64,000 nt of DNA from Thermoplasmata archaeon (GTDB lineage Archaea > Thermoplasmatota > E2 > JACPAO01 > JAHFTW01). The notes beneath the pieces were generated by a model that was not told where the DNA came from, did not search any database, and saw nothing but the letters and a program-made list of their open reading frames with translations. Shown here in pieces: positions 52,500 to 63,556 of the stretch. The stretch is taken from NCBI GenBank assembly GCA_023269235.1, contig JAHFTW010000002.1, positions 183,294 through 247,293 on the forward strand, read 5' to 3'. Positions within the stretch are counted from its first letter, which is position 1. The number at the start of each line of letters is the position of its first letter. The position numbers and the translations under genes are program-made.

Positions 52500-52572
52500 G
52501 GGCTCGTAGCTCAGTTGGTAGAGCACCCCGTTTGCAACGGGGTGGCCTCGGGTTCAAATCCCGACGAGTCCA
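52500..52572 (+). tRNA. tRNA-Ala (anticodon UGC)
   Basis: The acceptor stem GGGCTCG pairs with CGAGTCC, followed by discriminator A. The D-arm is GCTC-AGTTGGTA-GAGC, the anticodon arm CCCCG-TTTGCAA-CGGGG (anticodon TGC), and the T-arm TCGGG-TTCAAAT-CCCGA. All stems are perfect. CCA is not encoded. The spacer position between 16S and 23S is standard for archaeal tRNA-Ala, and it is co-transcribed with the rRNAs. Confidence 0.97.
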
Positions 52573-52743
52573 CTCCCCCGAAAGGGGGAGCTCTGGACCT
52601 GCAAAGGTCCGCCAAATTCATCCGCATGCCAACCGACCGGTTGGGATGCGGGAACGCCCAAGGCAGCCCCGACAGACACGGGGCGATGTCCGCCACCCGC
52701 AAGGGGCCGGATGCCAGTGAGGGCGGTCAATCAGAATCTGATT
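52573..52743 (+). other. Internal transcribed spacer between tRNA-Ala and 23S
   Basis: No gene is seen. A perfect hairpin CTCCCCC-GAAA-GGGGGAG starts at the base after the tRNA. Further stems around 52620-52700 probably shape tRNA and pre-23S processing. Confidence 0.5.
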
Positions 52744-52785
52744 GGCATGCATACGCAGCCTGGACTAAGCAGAATGCCGAAGTCA
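52744..52785 (+). other. Pre-23S processing stem, 5' strand, with bulge-helix-bulge
   Basis: The segment pairs with 55730-55773 downstream of 23S. GCAGCCT pairs with AGGCTGC and AGCAGAAT with ATTCTGTT. Between them CTA (52765-52767) bulges on this strand, AAA (55753-55755) bulges on the other, and GGA/TCC joins them. This is a bulge-helix-bulge, the substrate of the archaeal splicing endonuclease. Confidence 0.65.
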
Positions 52786-52802
52786 ATTTCAATAGGAGAA
52801 GA

Positions 52803-55702
<2,900 letters not shown>

Positions 55703-55729
55703 GTCATCCTTCCGCCCTTCGGGGCTTGG

Positions 55730-55773
55730 ATTGGCTTCGGTATTCTGTTTCCAAAAGGCTGCGTGTGCATGTC
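55730..55773 (+). other. Pre-23S processing stem, 3' strand
   Basis: It pairs with 52744-52785 (several G-U pairs) and carries the AAA bulge (55753-55755). It separates 23S from 5S. Confidence 0.6.
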
Positions 55774-55818
55774 TGCACGACCTGTCGCTACGGCGACGGG
55801 GCGTGATTTCATATTCGT

Positions 55819-55940
<122 letters not shown>

Positions 55941-56050
55941 ACACCTTTCCTGCCGACCGCAAGGTCGGTTCACGCCAGGCTGCGTTTGCGCACCGGGCAA
56001 GGTTCCCGCGCCGCGCGGATCGCGGTCTACATTCCTCATTTCGAGGACCC

Positions 56051-59000
56051 ATGGCGTATTGCCCCCACGGCAACCTGGCCGCGACCTGCTCGCAGTGCCG
56101 CAGTGACGCGGTGCGTGACGCGGAGCGCCGCGCCGCCCTGAACCGTGCCCGGGGTGAGTCGAAGGTCATCGGCCGCGTGGACGACACGGATCTTCCGTAT
56201 CCCTGGCAGCGCCAGTCGTTCGACGCCTGGGTCGCGGGCGGCAAGACCGGTCTCGTGGCCTTGAGCCTTGGCCTCCCGACGGGGGACCTGCCGTTCGCGG
56301 CGATGGGGGAGATCATCAATGACAACCCCACGATGAACGTGCTCGTCGTGTGCGCGCCGGCCGACGTGCCCGGGCTGCGTGCGGAGTTGGAAACCCGGTT
56401 CAGGCTGCGTCCGACCTCTCTCCTCGATCATCATTTCCTCGAACCGCGCGACGACGGAACCCTCGTCGTGGCCGACCTGCAGGAGCTCGAGACGGTCCCG
56501 CTCAACACGTGGGGCCGCTTCGCCAGCACCGGCCTCCTGGTCCTCCTGGAGGCGGACAGCGTCCAGCCCGGCCTCGGCGAGATGCTGCGCGAGGCGCCGT
56601 TTCGACACCGCCTCTGCGTGAGCCGGTTGCCGAGCGCCATCGACCTCACCGCGACGCGCCCCTGGGCGCGCGCCTTCGGCCCTCTTCTCTACCGCTGCAC
56701 GGAGGAGCAGGCGCGCGATTTCGGCGTCCTTCCCCGCATCCAGTACCGGCTGCACGTCGAGACCCTCAAGCCCGAGCCGGAGGCGCGCCGCGCTTTCGGC
56801 CCCGAGGGCCCGTGGGAGGCCACGGACATCCCGCAGGCGATGCGCGTCGCCGAGGCGGGCCCGTTTTTCCGCAGCCGTGCCCGCGACGTCGCCGCGCGTC
56901 GCAGTGCGGCTCTTCCAGGCCTCGTCGTCATCCATGATGGTGTCCCCGTTCCTGGCGCCGCCTCCACCGTCAAACTAGGCGACTTGCCGGACAAGCACGC
57001 CGAGGCCCCCACGGGTTGGTTGCTCGCCATGCCGGCAAGCGACGCCAAGGCCATCTTGCGCCTCGCCACGGTCGCGTTCAAGACGCTCGGCAAGCCCGGC
57101 CTCGTCGAGGACGCGGTCGTCCTCCCGGTCGCAGCGGACCTCTGCAAGGTGCCTCCGTGGAGCGACAAGTGGCGCCTCGCCGCCACCCAGATCGACCGCG
57201 TCGTCGCGGGTCTCCTCCTCGCCGAGAAGCCGGGCGACGCCATGACGGCGGAGGATCTCGAGTCCCTGGTCGGCGGCGCCCTTGCGCTGCGCGGCATCCC
57301 CGCGGACGACCTCTACAGCCTCACCCCTATCGTGGCTGAGGCGGCGCACGCCGCCCATGGCGGTGAATCCGTGAAGCCGGAGCGCGTGCGTCAGGCGGCC
57401 CGCGCCGTCGGCGGCCTCGCCGCATCTCTGCTGGTGGCGGCCGAGCTCGGACCGCTTCATCTCCTTCGTCTCGCGCACCCGCGCTCCACGCCGGTGTCCC
57501 CGGAGCTTCCGCATCCTTCCTTGTACGACGCGCGTCGCCACGCCTGGCGCGGCCGCGCCTTCGCCGCCCTCGCCAACGCGGTCAAGACCGACCTGGTCAC
57601 GGCGTGGGGCCGCTACCCGGAGCTGCGTTTTGTCTTCCCTTCGTCTGCTCTCCTTGAGGCCGCGACGGCGTACTGCGCCAAGCACAAGCTGAAGGGGCCG
57701 CTCGACGACGCCAAGCTGCGCAAGATCCCCGACAAGACGCGCATCCCCACGGGCGGCCGCGCCGACGCCATCGCCGTCCTCCAGGAGTGGAACGGCGCCC
57801 TCGGCCTCGCCGAGGAGCACGAGCGGGAGTTCCTCGCGGACATGCATGCCCGCCAGCCCGAGCGTGAGCGCCGCCGCGAAGGCGCCGCCCTGCCCGACCT
57901 GCGCGTCGTCGAGAAATCGAACGACAGCATCACGCTCGAGGCCAACGAAGGCCGCTTCCCGCCCACCAACATGGCGCCCGGCTCGGAGGTCGCCCTGGTC
58001 GAGGCCGGCAAGCGCGAGGAACTGTGCCGCGGTCTCGTGTCACGCATCACGAGCCGCCGCGTCTTCGTCGAATTCCCTGCCGGCGCGCCGCGCCATCACT
58101 TGCCGCGCAACCTCACCCTCAACCTCGTCTTCGACGCCAAGGTGTTCGAGGCCTACCACTCCGCCGTCGCCGGTGCCGTGCGGGCCATGGCGGCGACGAC
58201 TCCCGTGGACGACGGGCCCGACGGCCTCCTGCGCGCCGCCCTCCTGGGCGAGACCGAGCCGCCCGCCGACATCGCGCAGCAGCTCGAAGGCGAGGAGCTC
58301 ACTTCCACGCAGCGCGACGCCATCAACGGCGTCCTCTCGGGCGGCCGTGTCCGTCTCGTCCTCGGCCCCCCGGGGACGGGCAAAACGCACACGCTCGTCC
58401 ACCTTGCGATGGCGCTCGCGAAGGCGGGCCACTCCGTCCTCGTCACGGCCGATTCCAACGCCGCCGTGGACAACCTCGTCGTCGGCCTGCGCCGCAACGG
58501 CTCGCTCGCCGTGCGCGTCGGGCATGCCCCCAACATCCGCGACGAGAACGCCCAGGCTGCCCGCATCGACCCGCTGGACGCACCGCTCTTCGTGCGCTGG
58601 GCCGCCGAGCAGGGCATCGTCGTCGCGACGACCAACTACGGCGCCTTCCGCTACATCGACCCGAAGGGCGGCCTTTCGCCGTTCATCTTCGACTACGTCA
58701 TCCACGACGAGGCCGGCCAGGCCACGGCTCCGTCCTCGCTCGCCGCCGTCATGCGCGGCCGCCGCCTGGTCCTCGCCGGCGACCCCAAGCAGCTTCCCCC
58801 CACCGTCGTCGCGATGGACGCCAAGGAGGCCGGCCTCGACATCACCCTCTTCGAGCGCATCGAGGAGCTCACCGGCAAAGCGCGCACGCAGATGCTGGAG
58901 ACGCAGTTCCGCATGCGCGAGCCCATCGTCGCCTTCAGCAACGCGCGCTACTACGAGGGCCGCCTCACGACGCATCCGAGCGCCGCCGCGCAAGACGGCC

Positions 59001-60100
59001 TCCCCAACCTCCCCGCCGCCGCGTTCCAGCACGTCACCGGGCGCGAGAACGAGCGCCAGCGCAACGGCTCCATCTCCAACGATTTCGAGGTGGACGCGGT
59101 CGCCCAGCTCGTCGAGAAGTTCCGCTCCGAGCTGCGCGAACGCGGCTGGACGATGGCCGTCCTCTCTCCCTACCAGGCGCAGCGCGAGGCCATCCGCCGC
59201 CGCCTCCCCGACGTCGAAGTCAGCACCGTGGACGGCGCGCAAGGCCGCGAGTGGGACGTCGTCCTCTACTCCACGGTGCGCAGCAACCCGCAGCACCGTC
59301 TCGGCTTCGTCGAGGACGAGCGCCGCCTCAACGTCGCCGTGACGCGCGCCAAACGCAACTTCATCCTGGTTGGCGACGAACGCACGCTTGGCGACAACGC
59401 CGCCTTCGACGCCCTGCTTCGCTCCCTGGAGAAGGTTCGCCTTCTCGAGCTGCCGCGCACCGACGACCGAGGCCGGGGCCGCGACGAGCGTCGCCCGGAG
59501 GGCGACTGGCGCGGCAACCGCGACCGCAACGGCCCCCGCCGCGAGCGCAGCGAGCACCGCGGCCGCGATGCGCAGCAGCGCGACACGCGTCGGCACGATG
59601 ACCGGCAACGCCAGGCGCCCCGCAACGAACCGCGGGCGCCCCCGCCGCGCCACGAGGAGCGCCGCCCGAACCCGCCGCGCGAGAAGCCCGACCCCAAGAT
59701 CATTGACTTTGTCGAGCCGTTCCAGGCGCCGCGCCGCCCGCGCGAGGCCTTCGTCATCCCCGGCAGCGGCCCGTCCGTGACCCCGGCCCTTCCGGCGCAG
59801 CCGCCCGTCGCGCCGCCGCCCATGGCCCCCGCGGACCCGGTGCCCGAGGCCAAGCCGCGCAAATCCCGCGCCAAGAAACCTGAGCGCGAAGCCGCGCCGG
59901 AGCCTCCGGTCGCGCCGAAGCGCAAAGCGACGCAGGCCAAGCTTCCCAGGACGTCGGAGGCCAAGCCCGCGAAGGCGAAGGCGGCCCCCAAGAAGGCGGC
60001 CAAGCCGAAGCCCGACGGCACCTGCCACGCCGTGACGAAGAGCGGCGAACCGTGCAAGCTCGTCGCGAAGGACGGGCTCTACTGCGCCCGGCACGCGTGA
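56051..60100 (+). CDS. Large helicase: decayed SF2-like N-half plus active Upf1-like SF1 helicase
   Basis: The 1349-residue protein starts with a small Cys cluster (YCPHGNLAATCSQC, C4, C13, C16). Residues about 50-220 follow the order of an XPB/RAD25-like SF2 domain (YPWQRQSFDAW, LGLPTGDLPF, VLVVCAPADVPGLRAELE, LLVLLEAD, LCVSRLPS) but the Walker A lysine and the DEAH box are missing. Residues about 750-1130 are an intact Upf1/IGHMBP2-like SF1 helicase: GPPGTGKT (772-779), DEAGQAT (886), GDPKQLPPT (910), QFRM (952), VDGAQGREWD (1060), NVAVTRAKRNFILVGD (1094). A low-complexity Arg/Pro/Lys-rich tail ends in a zinc-binding C-x9-C-x9-C-x2-H. ATG 56051 avoids overlap with 5S. Probably an RNA or DNA unwinding enzyme. 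Confidence 0.85.
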   Translation: MAYCPHGNLAATCSQCRSDAVRDAERRAALNRARGESKVIGRVDDTDLPYPWQRQSFDAWVAGGKTGLVALSLGLPTGDLPFAAMGEIINDNPTMNVLVVCAPADVPGLRAELETRFRLRPTSLLDHHFLEPRDDGTLVVADLQELETVPLNTWGRFASTGLLVLLEADSVQPGLGEMLREAPFRHRLCVSRLPSAIDLTATRPWARAFGPLLYRCTEEQARDFGVLPRIQYRLHVETLKPEPEARRAFGPEGPWEATDIPQAMRVAEAGPFFRSRARDVAARRSAALPGLVVIHDGVPVPGAASTVKLGDLPDKHAEAPTGWLLAMPASDAKAILRLATVAFKTLGKPGLVEDAVVLPVAADLCKVPPWSDKWRLAATQIDRVVAGLLLAEKPGDAMTAEDLESLVGGALALRGIPADDLYSLTPIVAEAAHAAHGGESVKPERVRQAARAVGGLAASLLVAAELGPLHLLRLAHPRSTPVSPELPHPSLYDARRHAWRGRAFAALANAVKTDLVTAWGRYPELRFVFPSSALLEAATAYCAKHKLKGPLDDAKLRKIPDKTRIPTGGRADAIAVLQEWNGALGLAEEHEREFLADMHARQPERERRREGAALPDLRVVEKSNDSITLEANEGRFPPTNMAPGSEVALVEAGKREELCRGLVSRITSRRVFVEFPAGAPRHHLPRNLTLNLVFDAKVFEAYHSAVAGAVRAMAATTPVDDGPDGLLRAALLGETEPPADIAQQLEGEELTSTQRDAINGVLSGGRVRLVLGPPGTGKTHTLVHLAMALAKAGHSVLVTADSNAAVDNLVVGLRRNGSLAVRVGHAPNIRDENAQAARIDPLDAPLFVRWAAEQGIVVATTNYGAFRYIDPKGGLSPFIFDYVIHDEAGQATAPSSLAAVMRGRRLVLAGDPKQLPPTVVAMDAKEAGLDITLFERIEELTGKARTQMLETQFRMREPIVAFSNARYYEGRLTTHPSAAAQDGLPNLPAAAFQHVTGRENERQRNGSISNDFEVDAVAQLVEKFRSELRERGWTMAVLSPYQAQREAIRRRLPDVEVSTVDGAQGREWDVVLYSTVRSNPQHRLGFVEDERRLNVAVTRAKRNFILVGDERTLGDNAAFDALLRSLEKVRLLELPRTDDRGRGRDERRPEGDWRGNRDRNGPRRERSEHRGRDAQQRDTRRHDDRQRQAPRNEPRAPPPRHEERRPNPPREKPDPKIIDFVEPFQAPRRPREAFVIPGSGPSVTPALPAQPPVAPPPMAPADPVPEAKPRKSRAKKPEREAAPEPPVAPKRKATQAKLPRTSEAKPAKAKAAPKKAAKPKPDGTCHAVTKSGEPCKLVAKDGLYCARHA

Positions 60101-60113
60101 ACGCGGGCCCGGC

Positions 60114-60716
60114 TCACCAGGGGACGTCCTTGAGCCCCATCCAGTAGCCCACCCGGTTCACCAGAAGGTGAAGCAGCGGCGTGAGGACGACGAGCGTGAA
60201 GAGGACGACCCAGTCGGAGAGGTACGCCTGCGCGACCCAGCCCGTCGGCATGAGCCATGCGAAAAGGAAGACGCCCGCGAGGCCGAAGACCACGAAATCA
60301 AGTTGGTCGAAGGGGAACCAGACGGCGCCGCGCTCGATGGCACGCCGGCGCTTGAAGTAGGATTTCACGGCGTCCCCGACGAGGGCCATCGTGCCGAGGA
60401 CCGCTCCGAAGAGGAACGTGTTGCTGAGCGAGGCGCCGGCGAGGCGGCCGAAGTCGTCGCCGTCGCGCACGAAAGGCGTCGGGACCGCGAGGAAGGAGAG
60501 CAGGATCGCCATCAGGCCGCCCACGACGGCGCCGCCCACGAGCCCCCGCCAGGTCTTGCCGGGACCTAGCACGCGCCGACCATCCGCGGCGAGCCGGCCT
60601 CCGTCCATGGGAGCGCTCCAGGCCGGGACGATCTTCGCGACGAAGACGGGGGCCATGTTGGCCGCGTAGGCGGGCAGGAAGAGCCAGAGTCCGCGCAGGA
60701 TGCCGTCCCAGGCCAT
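60114..60716 (-). CDS. carS: CDP-archaeol synthase
   Basis: CarS attaches CMP to digeranylgeranylglyceryl phosphate, a step in archaeal membrane lipid synthesis. The 200-residue membrane protein has the family motif APMDGGRLAADGRRVLGPGKTWRGLVGGAVVGG. Further segments are GAVLGTMALVGDAVKSYFKRRRAIERGAVWFPFDQLDFVVFGL, with the GDAVKSYFKRR and FPFDQLD core, and several hydrophobic helices. The first 47 bp of its coding region are repeated upstream at 60798-60844. Confidence 0.92.
   Translation of the reverse strand: MAWDGILRGLWLFLPAYAANMAPVFVAKIVPAWSAPMDGGRLAADGRRVLGPGKTWRGLVGGAVVGGLMAILLSFLAVPTPFVRDGDDFGRLAGASLSNTFLFGAVLGTMALVGDAVKSYFKRRRAIERGAVWFPFDQLDFVVFGLAGVFLFAWLMPTGWVAQAYLSDWVVLFTLVVLTPLLHLLVNRVGYWMGLKDVPW
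60669..60715. repeat. 47-bp direct repeat, copy inside the carS 5' end
   Basis: This copy covers the first codons of carS. It is identical to 60798-60844, 129 bp away. Confidence 0.8.
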
Positions 60717-60797
60717 TTACCTCACCTCGCCCGGGCGTGGGGTCGAAGCCTTGGAGAGGCGAGGCCCCACCCATGTTGATCGACCTGACTGCAGGTC

Positions 60798-60844
60798 GGC
60801 GGGCAGGAAGAGCCAGAGTCCGCGCAGGATGCCGTCCCAGGCCA
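60798..60844. repeat. 47-bp direct repeat, extra copy of the carS 5' end
   Basis: The 47 bases repeat the carS start exactly except that the ATG is replaced by GTG just outside the repeat. It is a partial tandem duplication with an 82-bp spacer that contains a GACCTG/CAGGTC inverted repeat (60782-60797). A promoter copy for carS or a remnant of a second gene copy are both possible. Confidence 0.75.
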
Positions 60845-60948
60845 CGCGCGGCCCACCGGCGGGACCGGGATAAAGGGGGAGGTCGCTGAACCCGTCCACG
60901 CCCTGGCCTGTCGCCGACGGGCAAGAGCCCGTCGTCCTTTCGTCCAGC

Positions 60949-61173
60949 ATGGCCCTCCTTGTCCACTCCGGCCAACCTGCCCGCCTTGAGCCCCACGCCA
61001 ACCCCTGCACGCCCGACCCGGAGCGGCTCGTGCGCGCCTTCGAGGCGTACAGCACCCACCACGCCACCCTTGGGCAGGCCTCCGTGCTCGCGCACCTGCC
61101 GCTCACGGTCTTCCTCGACGAGGCCCGACGTGCAGGAGTGCTGCCGGTGTACCACGACCCGAGCTGGGACTAA
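60949..61173 (+). CDS. UPF0175-like small protein
   Basis: The C-terminal part of this 74-residue protein (AFEAYSTHHATLGQASVLAHLPLTVFLDEARRAGVLPVYHD) resembles UPF0175 proteins, which have a helix-turn-helix-like arrangement and are often antitoxins or regulators. The N-terminal 25 residues are Pro/His-rich and unmatched, so a later start is possible. It is convergent with the Cas4-like gene, with interlocking stops, and near a VapBC-type pair. Confidence 0.6.
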   Translation: MALLVHSGQPARLEPHANPCTPDPERLVRAFEAYSTHHATLGQASVLAHLPLTVFLDEARRAGVLPVYHDPSWD

Positions 61174-61991
61174 GCGAGTCGCTGGTCGCACGCCGTGCGG
61201 CGGGCGCAGCCGCGGCAGCGGCCCGCCTGCTCGTGGTCGCGGTCGGCCTTTCCTGCCGCTTCGGCCGCGCGCATCCGCTCCAGCGTCGTCTTCAGGTCGG
61301 CCTCGAGAGCGGGCGTCCAGTCCACGCGGAACACCCCGTCCGGGTACTGCAGCATTCCGTACGCCGGGCGTCGCCCCTGCCCGACCTCGACGAGGCGGAG
61401 ATAGCATCCGAGCTGGAGGACGTGGCTGTGGTGCGGATGCTCGGGTGTGTGGCCGCTCTTGACCTCGACGGGCGTCGGTCCGCCGTTTGTCTGAAGGATG
61501 TAGTCGGGGCGCCCCGTGAGGTCCCAGGCCGTGTCCTGCAGCATGGGTGTGTGCTGCGTGAGGTCTGAGGCAAGAAGACGGCCCGGGACGACCCCTGCTT
61601 CCTGTTGGCGGCGGCGGTAGTCGGCTTGCGCGATGAGGCCGATGACGAGGAGGGCGCCGGAGCCGGCGACGAGGACCAGGGCGGTGGTGAGGAAGAGCAG
61701 GTGGTAGGTCGTCGCGTTGAGGTAGAGGAGTTCGACGGTGAGGAAGGTCACGCTGGCGGCGACCATGAGGCCGCGCGAGGCCCACGCGATGGCGGAGCGG
61801 TATTCGCGTTTCTCCCCTTCAATGAGGCCCTGTTCCTTTCCGAGGGCGCTGTGGGCCGCGATGCCACGCTCCGAGGCGGCGCCTTGCCCTCCGGCGCCGT
61901 GGCGCGCCAACCACCAGTTGTGGGCGCAGTAGCCAAACTGTTCCACCTCCTTGGCCGAGGGCACGAGGCGGACCAACGCCATGGACAGCAT
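61170..61991 (-). CDS. Membrane-anchored Cas4-like PD-(D/E)XK nuclease
   Basis: The protein (273 residues) resembles Cas4/RecB-like nucleases. The first cysteine is in EVEQFGYCAHNWWLARHG, followed by GIAAH. The catalytic region is LTGRPDYIL-x7-TPVEVKSGHTP (D and E-V-K), a later HHSHVLQLGCYLRLVE and the C-terminal cysteine triad CRGCARRTAC for an iron-sulfur cluster. Two membrane segments (LMVAASVTFLTVELLYL and HLLFLTTALVLVAGSGALLVI) are inserted after the first quarter, unlike CRISPR-linked Cas4. No CRISPR array is near. The start is ATG 61991 (or 61982). Confidence 0.75.
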   Translation of the reverse strand: MLSMALVRLVPSAKEVEQFGYCAHNWWLARHGAGGQGAASERGIAAHSALGKEQGLIEGEKREYRSAIAWASRGLMVAASVTFLTVELLYLNATTYHLLFLTTALVLVAGSGALLVIGLIAQADYRRRQQEAGVVPGRLLASDLTQHTPMLQDTAWDLTGRPDYILQTNGGPTPVEVKSGHTPEHPHHSHVLQLGCYLRLVEVGQGRRPAYGMLQYPDGVFRVDWTPALEADLKTTLERMRAAEAAGKADRDHEQAGRCRGCARRTACDQRLA

Positions 61992-62043
61992 AGGTCTTGC
62001 CGTCGGGTTGGTGGAACGACATGCGAAGGCCCGTCCACAAAAT

Positions 62044-62064
62044 GTATATTCGCATTGTATATAC
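62044..62064. promoter_or_regulatory. Shared divergent promoter/operator with GTATAT repeats
   Basis: GTATAT occurs at 62044-62049 and again in GTATATAC at 62057-62064, also giving inverted GTATAT/ATATAC arms. Both are TATA-like and lie between the divergent Cas4-like and antitoxin genes. The left box is about 26 nt before ATG 62073, suiting a leaderless transcript. The symmetry would suit autoregulation by the RHH-type antitoxin. Confidence 0.5.
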
Positions 62065-62072
62065 GTCTGCGC

Positions 62073-62285
62073 ATGACGATGGTGTCTGTGCGCGTCCCCG
62101 ACCCGCTTCTTGCCGAGGCCCGGCGTTTTTCCATCAACGTCAGCGCGGCGTTCCGCCATGGATTGGAGGTCGAGCTGCGCAAAGCACGGGTCTTGGCGAA
62201 CGTGGCCACCCTCGCGGCCATCGCCAAGAAGCCGGCGGCCTCCGGGACCGAGCAGGTCCGCCGCCTGCGCGACGGACGGGCATAG
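62073..62285 (+). CDS. vapB: VapB-type antitoxin
   Basis: The 70-residue protein begins MTMVSVRVPDPLLAEARRFS, typical of ribbon-helix-helix or CcdA-like antitoxins, with a first strand (VSVRVP) and a helix (FRHGLEVELRKARVLANVATL). It is immediately followed by a PIN-domain toxin gene (stop TAG directly before the ATG), a typical toxin-antitoxin arrangement. It would bind its own promoter and the toxin. Confidence 0.72.
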   Translation: MTMVSVRVPDPLLAEARRFSINVSAAFRHGLEVELRKARVLANVATLAAIAKKPAASGTEQVRRLRDGRA

Positions 62286-62690
62286 ATGGCCGAGTTCGTC
62301 GTGGACGCGAGCGCCCTCGCGAAGCTGTTCCTCGACGAGCCGGAGAGCAAGGCGTTCCGCACGTGGTATCTGGCCCAAATCCAGCTTGGCGCCGTGTTCG
62401 CGGCGCCAGGGCTTCTTGGCTACGAAGTGGCCCACTTGATGGCGAGGAACCTGGACGTCCCTGCCAAGCCCAAGGACTGGTTCGCGGTGCGGCATGACGA
62501 GGCGTTGGAGGGAATCGTGCTGCACCATCAGATCGCGCGCTTGATCCAGCCGTTCGCCCGCAAGCTCACCGGCTACGACGCCAGCTACATCGCTTTGGCC
62601 GTCGCTGAAGGCGCGGCGTTGGTGAGCTACGACCGCGTCCTGGTGCGGGAAGCCGGGGCACACGGCGTCGCGACCGTGTCGCCGAGCTAG
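62286..62690 (+). CDS. vapC: VapC-type PIN-domain toxin
   Basis: The 134-residue protein is a PIN-domain ribonuclease. FVVDASALAKLFLDEPES gives the first Asp (D7), LLGYEVAH the Glu (E47), LTGYDASYIALAVAEGA the next Asp (D98) and LVSYDRVLVREA the last acidic residue (D116). These form the metal-binding site of PIN toxins that cleave RNA. The gene is translationally linked to the antitoxin and transcribed from the shared promoter. Confidence 0.88.
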   Translation: MAEFVVDASALAKLFLDEPESKAFRTWYLAQIQLGAVFAAPGLLGYEVAHLMARNLDVPAKPKDWFAVRHDEALEGIVLHHQIARLIQPFARKLTGYDASYIALAVAEGAALVSYDRVLVREAGAHGVATVSPS

Positions 62691-62855
62691 CCAACTTCCC
62701 CTTCAACGACCCCTGACGCCACCACAATCTGCCCTGCCCAGCGCGTCGGCATCAACCACGAAATCCGAACGGAAGCCGCCCAAAGCTACGCTTCTCGTGG
62801 AACATCCCTGTTGGATGGACAAAAAAGAGCCATCCGACGCAACTTCATTCTAATA

Positions 62856-62882
62856 AACTATAAGGTCGGCTTTTTAATAGTT
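62856..62882 (+). promoter_or_regulatory. AT-rich inverted repeat upstream of the pilin gene
   Basis: AACTAT (62856-62861) and ATAGTT (62877-62882) are an inverted repeat around TTTTTAA (62871-62877). The AT-rich centre probably serves as TATA box for the pilin gene, giving a leader of about 35 nt, or as the vapC terminator. A regulator site is possible. Confidence 0.45.
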
Positions 62883-62934
62883 CGGCCCCCTCCGACGAGA
62901 TTGCCCTCAGCAATGGGGGCAGGAATTTGTACAA

Positions 62935-63468
62935 ATGAAAGCCAACCAAGCCTTCCGCAACGCGGATGAGGCAGTCAGCCCCGTGATCGGCGTCATCCTG
63001 ATGGTCGCCATCACCGTCGTCCTGGCCGCCGTCGTCTTCGTTCTGGTCAGCAACCTCAGCAAGACGAGCGACAAGGGCGAAGACGCCCAGGCTACCATCA
63101 GCAGCCCCGCGTCCAACAAGATTTACCTCACCCTGATTCGTGGCGGCCAGAACTCGCCCTACCAGGTTGCGACCGGCACAACCGGCACTCCCGCAAGCGC
63201 GGCCCAGGACGTTACGATTACGGTCGACAGCAACCCCTGCGTCGTCACGACGGCCAGCACTCCGGCCACCAACGATGCCACGGGAGGCGAGGCCATCCTT
63301 CAGGACAGCAATGGCAACCAGAAGTGGGATGTCGGGGAGACCATCATCATCAACAACATCAACTGCGCTAGCACCCCCGCAACCCTCGGTTCCGGCACCT
63401 CGCACCTTGTGTCCCTAATTGTTCACGGCACCATTCTGCAGGACAACAGCAACGTCGTGATCAAGTAA
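62935..63468 (+). CDS. Archaeal type IV pilin (class III)
   Basis: The 177-residue protein starts with MKANQAFRNADEAVSPVIGVILMVAITVVLAAVVFVLVSNL-type sequence: a short charged leader, then the conserved A-V-S-P-V-I-G processing region and hydrophobic helix of archaeal pilins. A prepilin peptidase would cleave just before the hydrophobic part. The mature domain is Thr/Ala/Asn-rich, with two cysteines (NPCVV and NINCAS) and a possible metal site in DSNGNQKWDVGETI. It is likely a surface filament subunit for adhesion or motility. A second pilin gene follows downstream. Confidence 0.87.
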   Translation: MKANQAFRNADEAVSPVIGVILMVAITVVLAAVVFVLVSNLSKTSDKGEDAQATISSPASNKIYLTLIRGGQNSPYQVATGTTGTPASAAQDVTITVDSNPCVVTTASTPATNDATGGEAILQDSNGNQKWDVGETIIINNINCASTPATLGSGTSHLVSLIVHGTILQDNSNVVIK

Positions 63469-63556
63469 TCGGACTATTGCTTCCTTCTCCCCTCATTCTT
63501 CAGCGGTTTTTCTACTGGTTTGGCGTTTCCAGGCAAGCGGTCTACCAATTTTTTAA

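Noticed and set aside
60949-62690. CRISPR locus around the Cas4-like gene
   Set aside because: No repeat-spacer array and no other cas genes are present, and the protein has inserted membrane helices.
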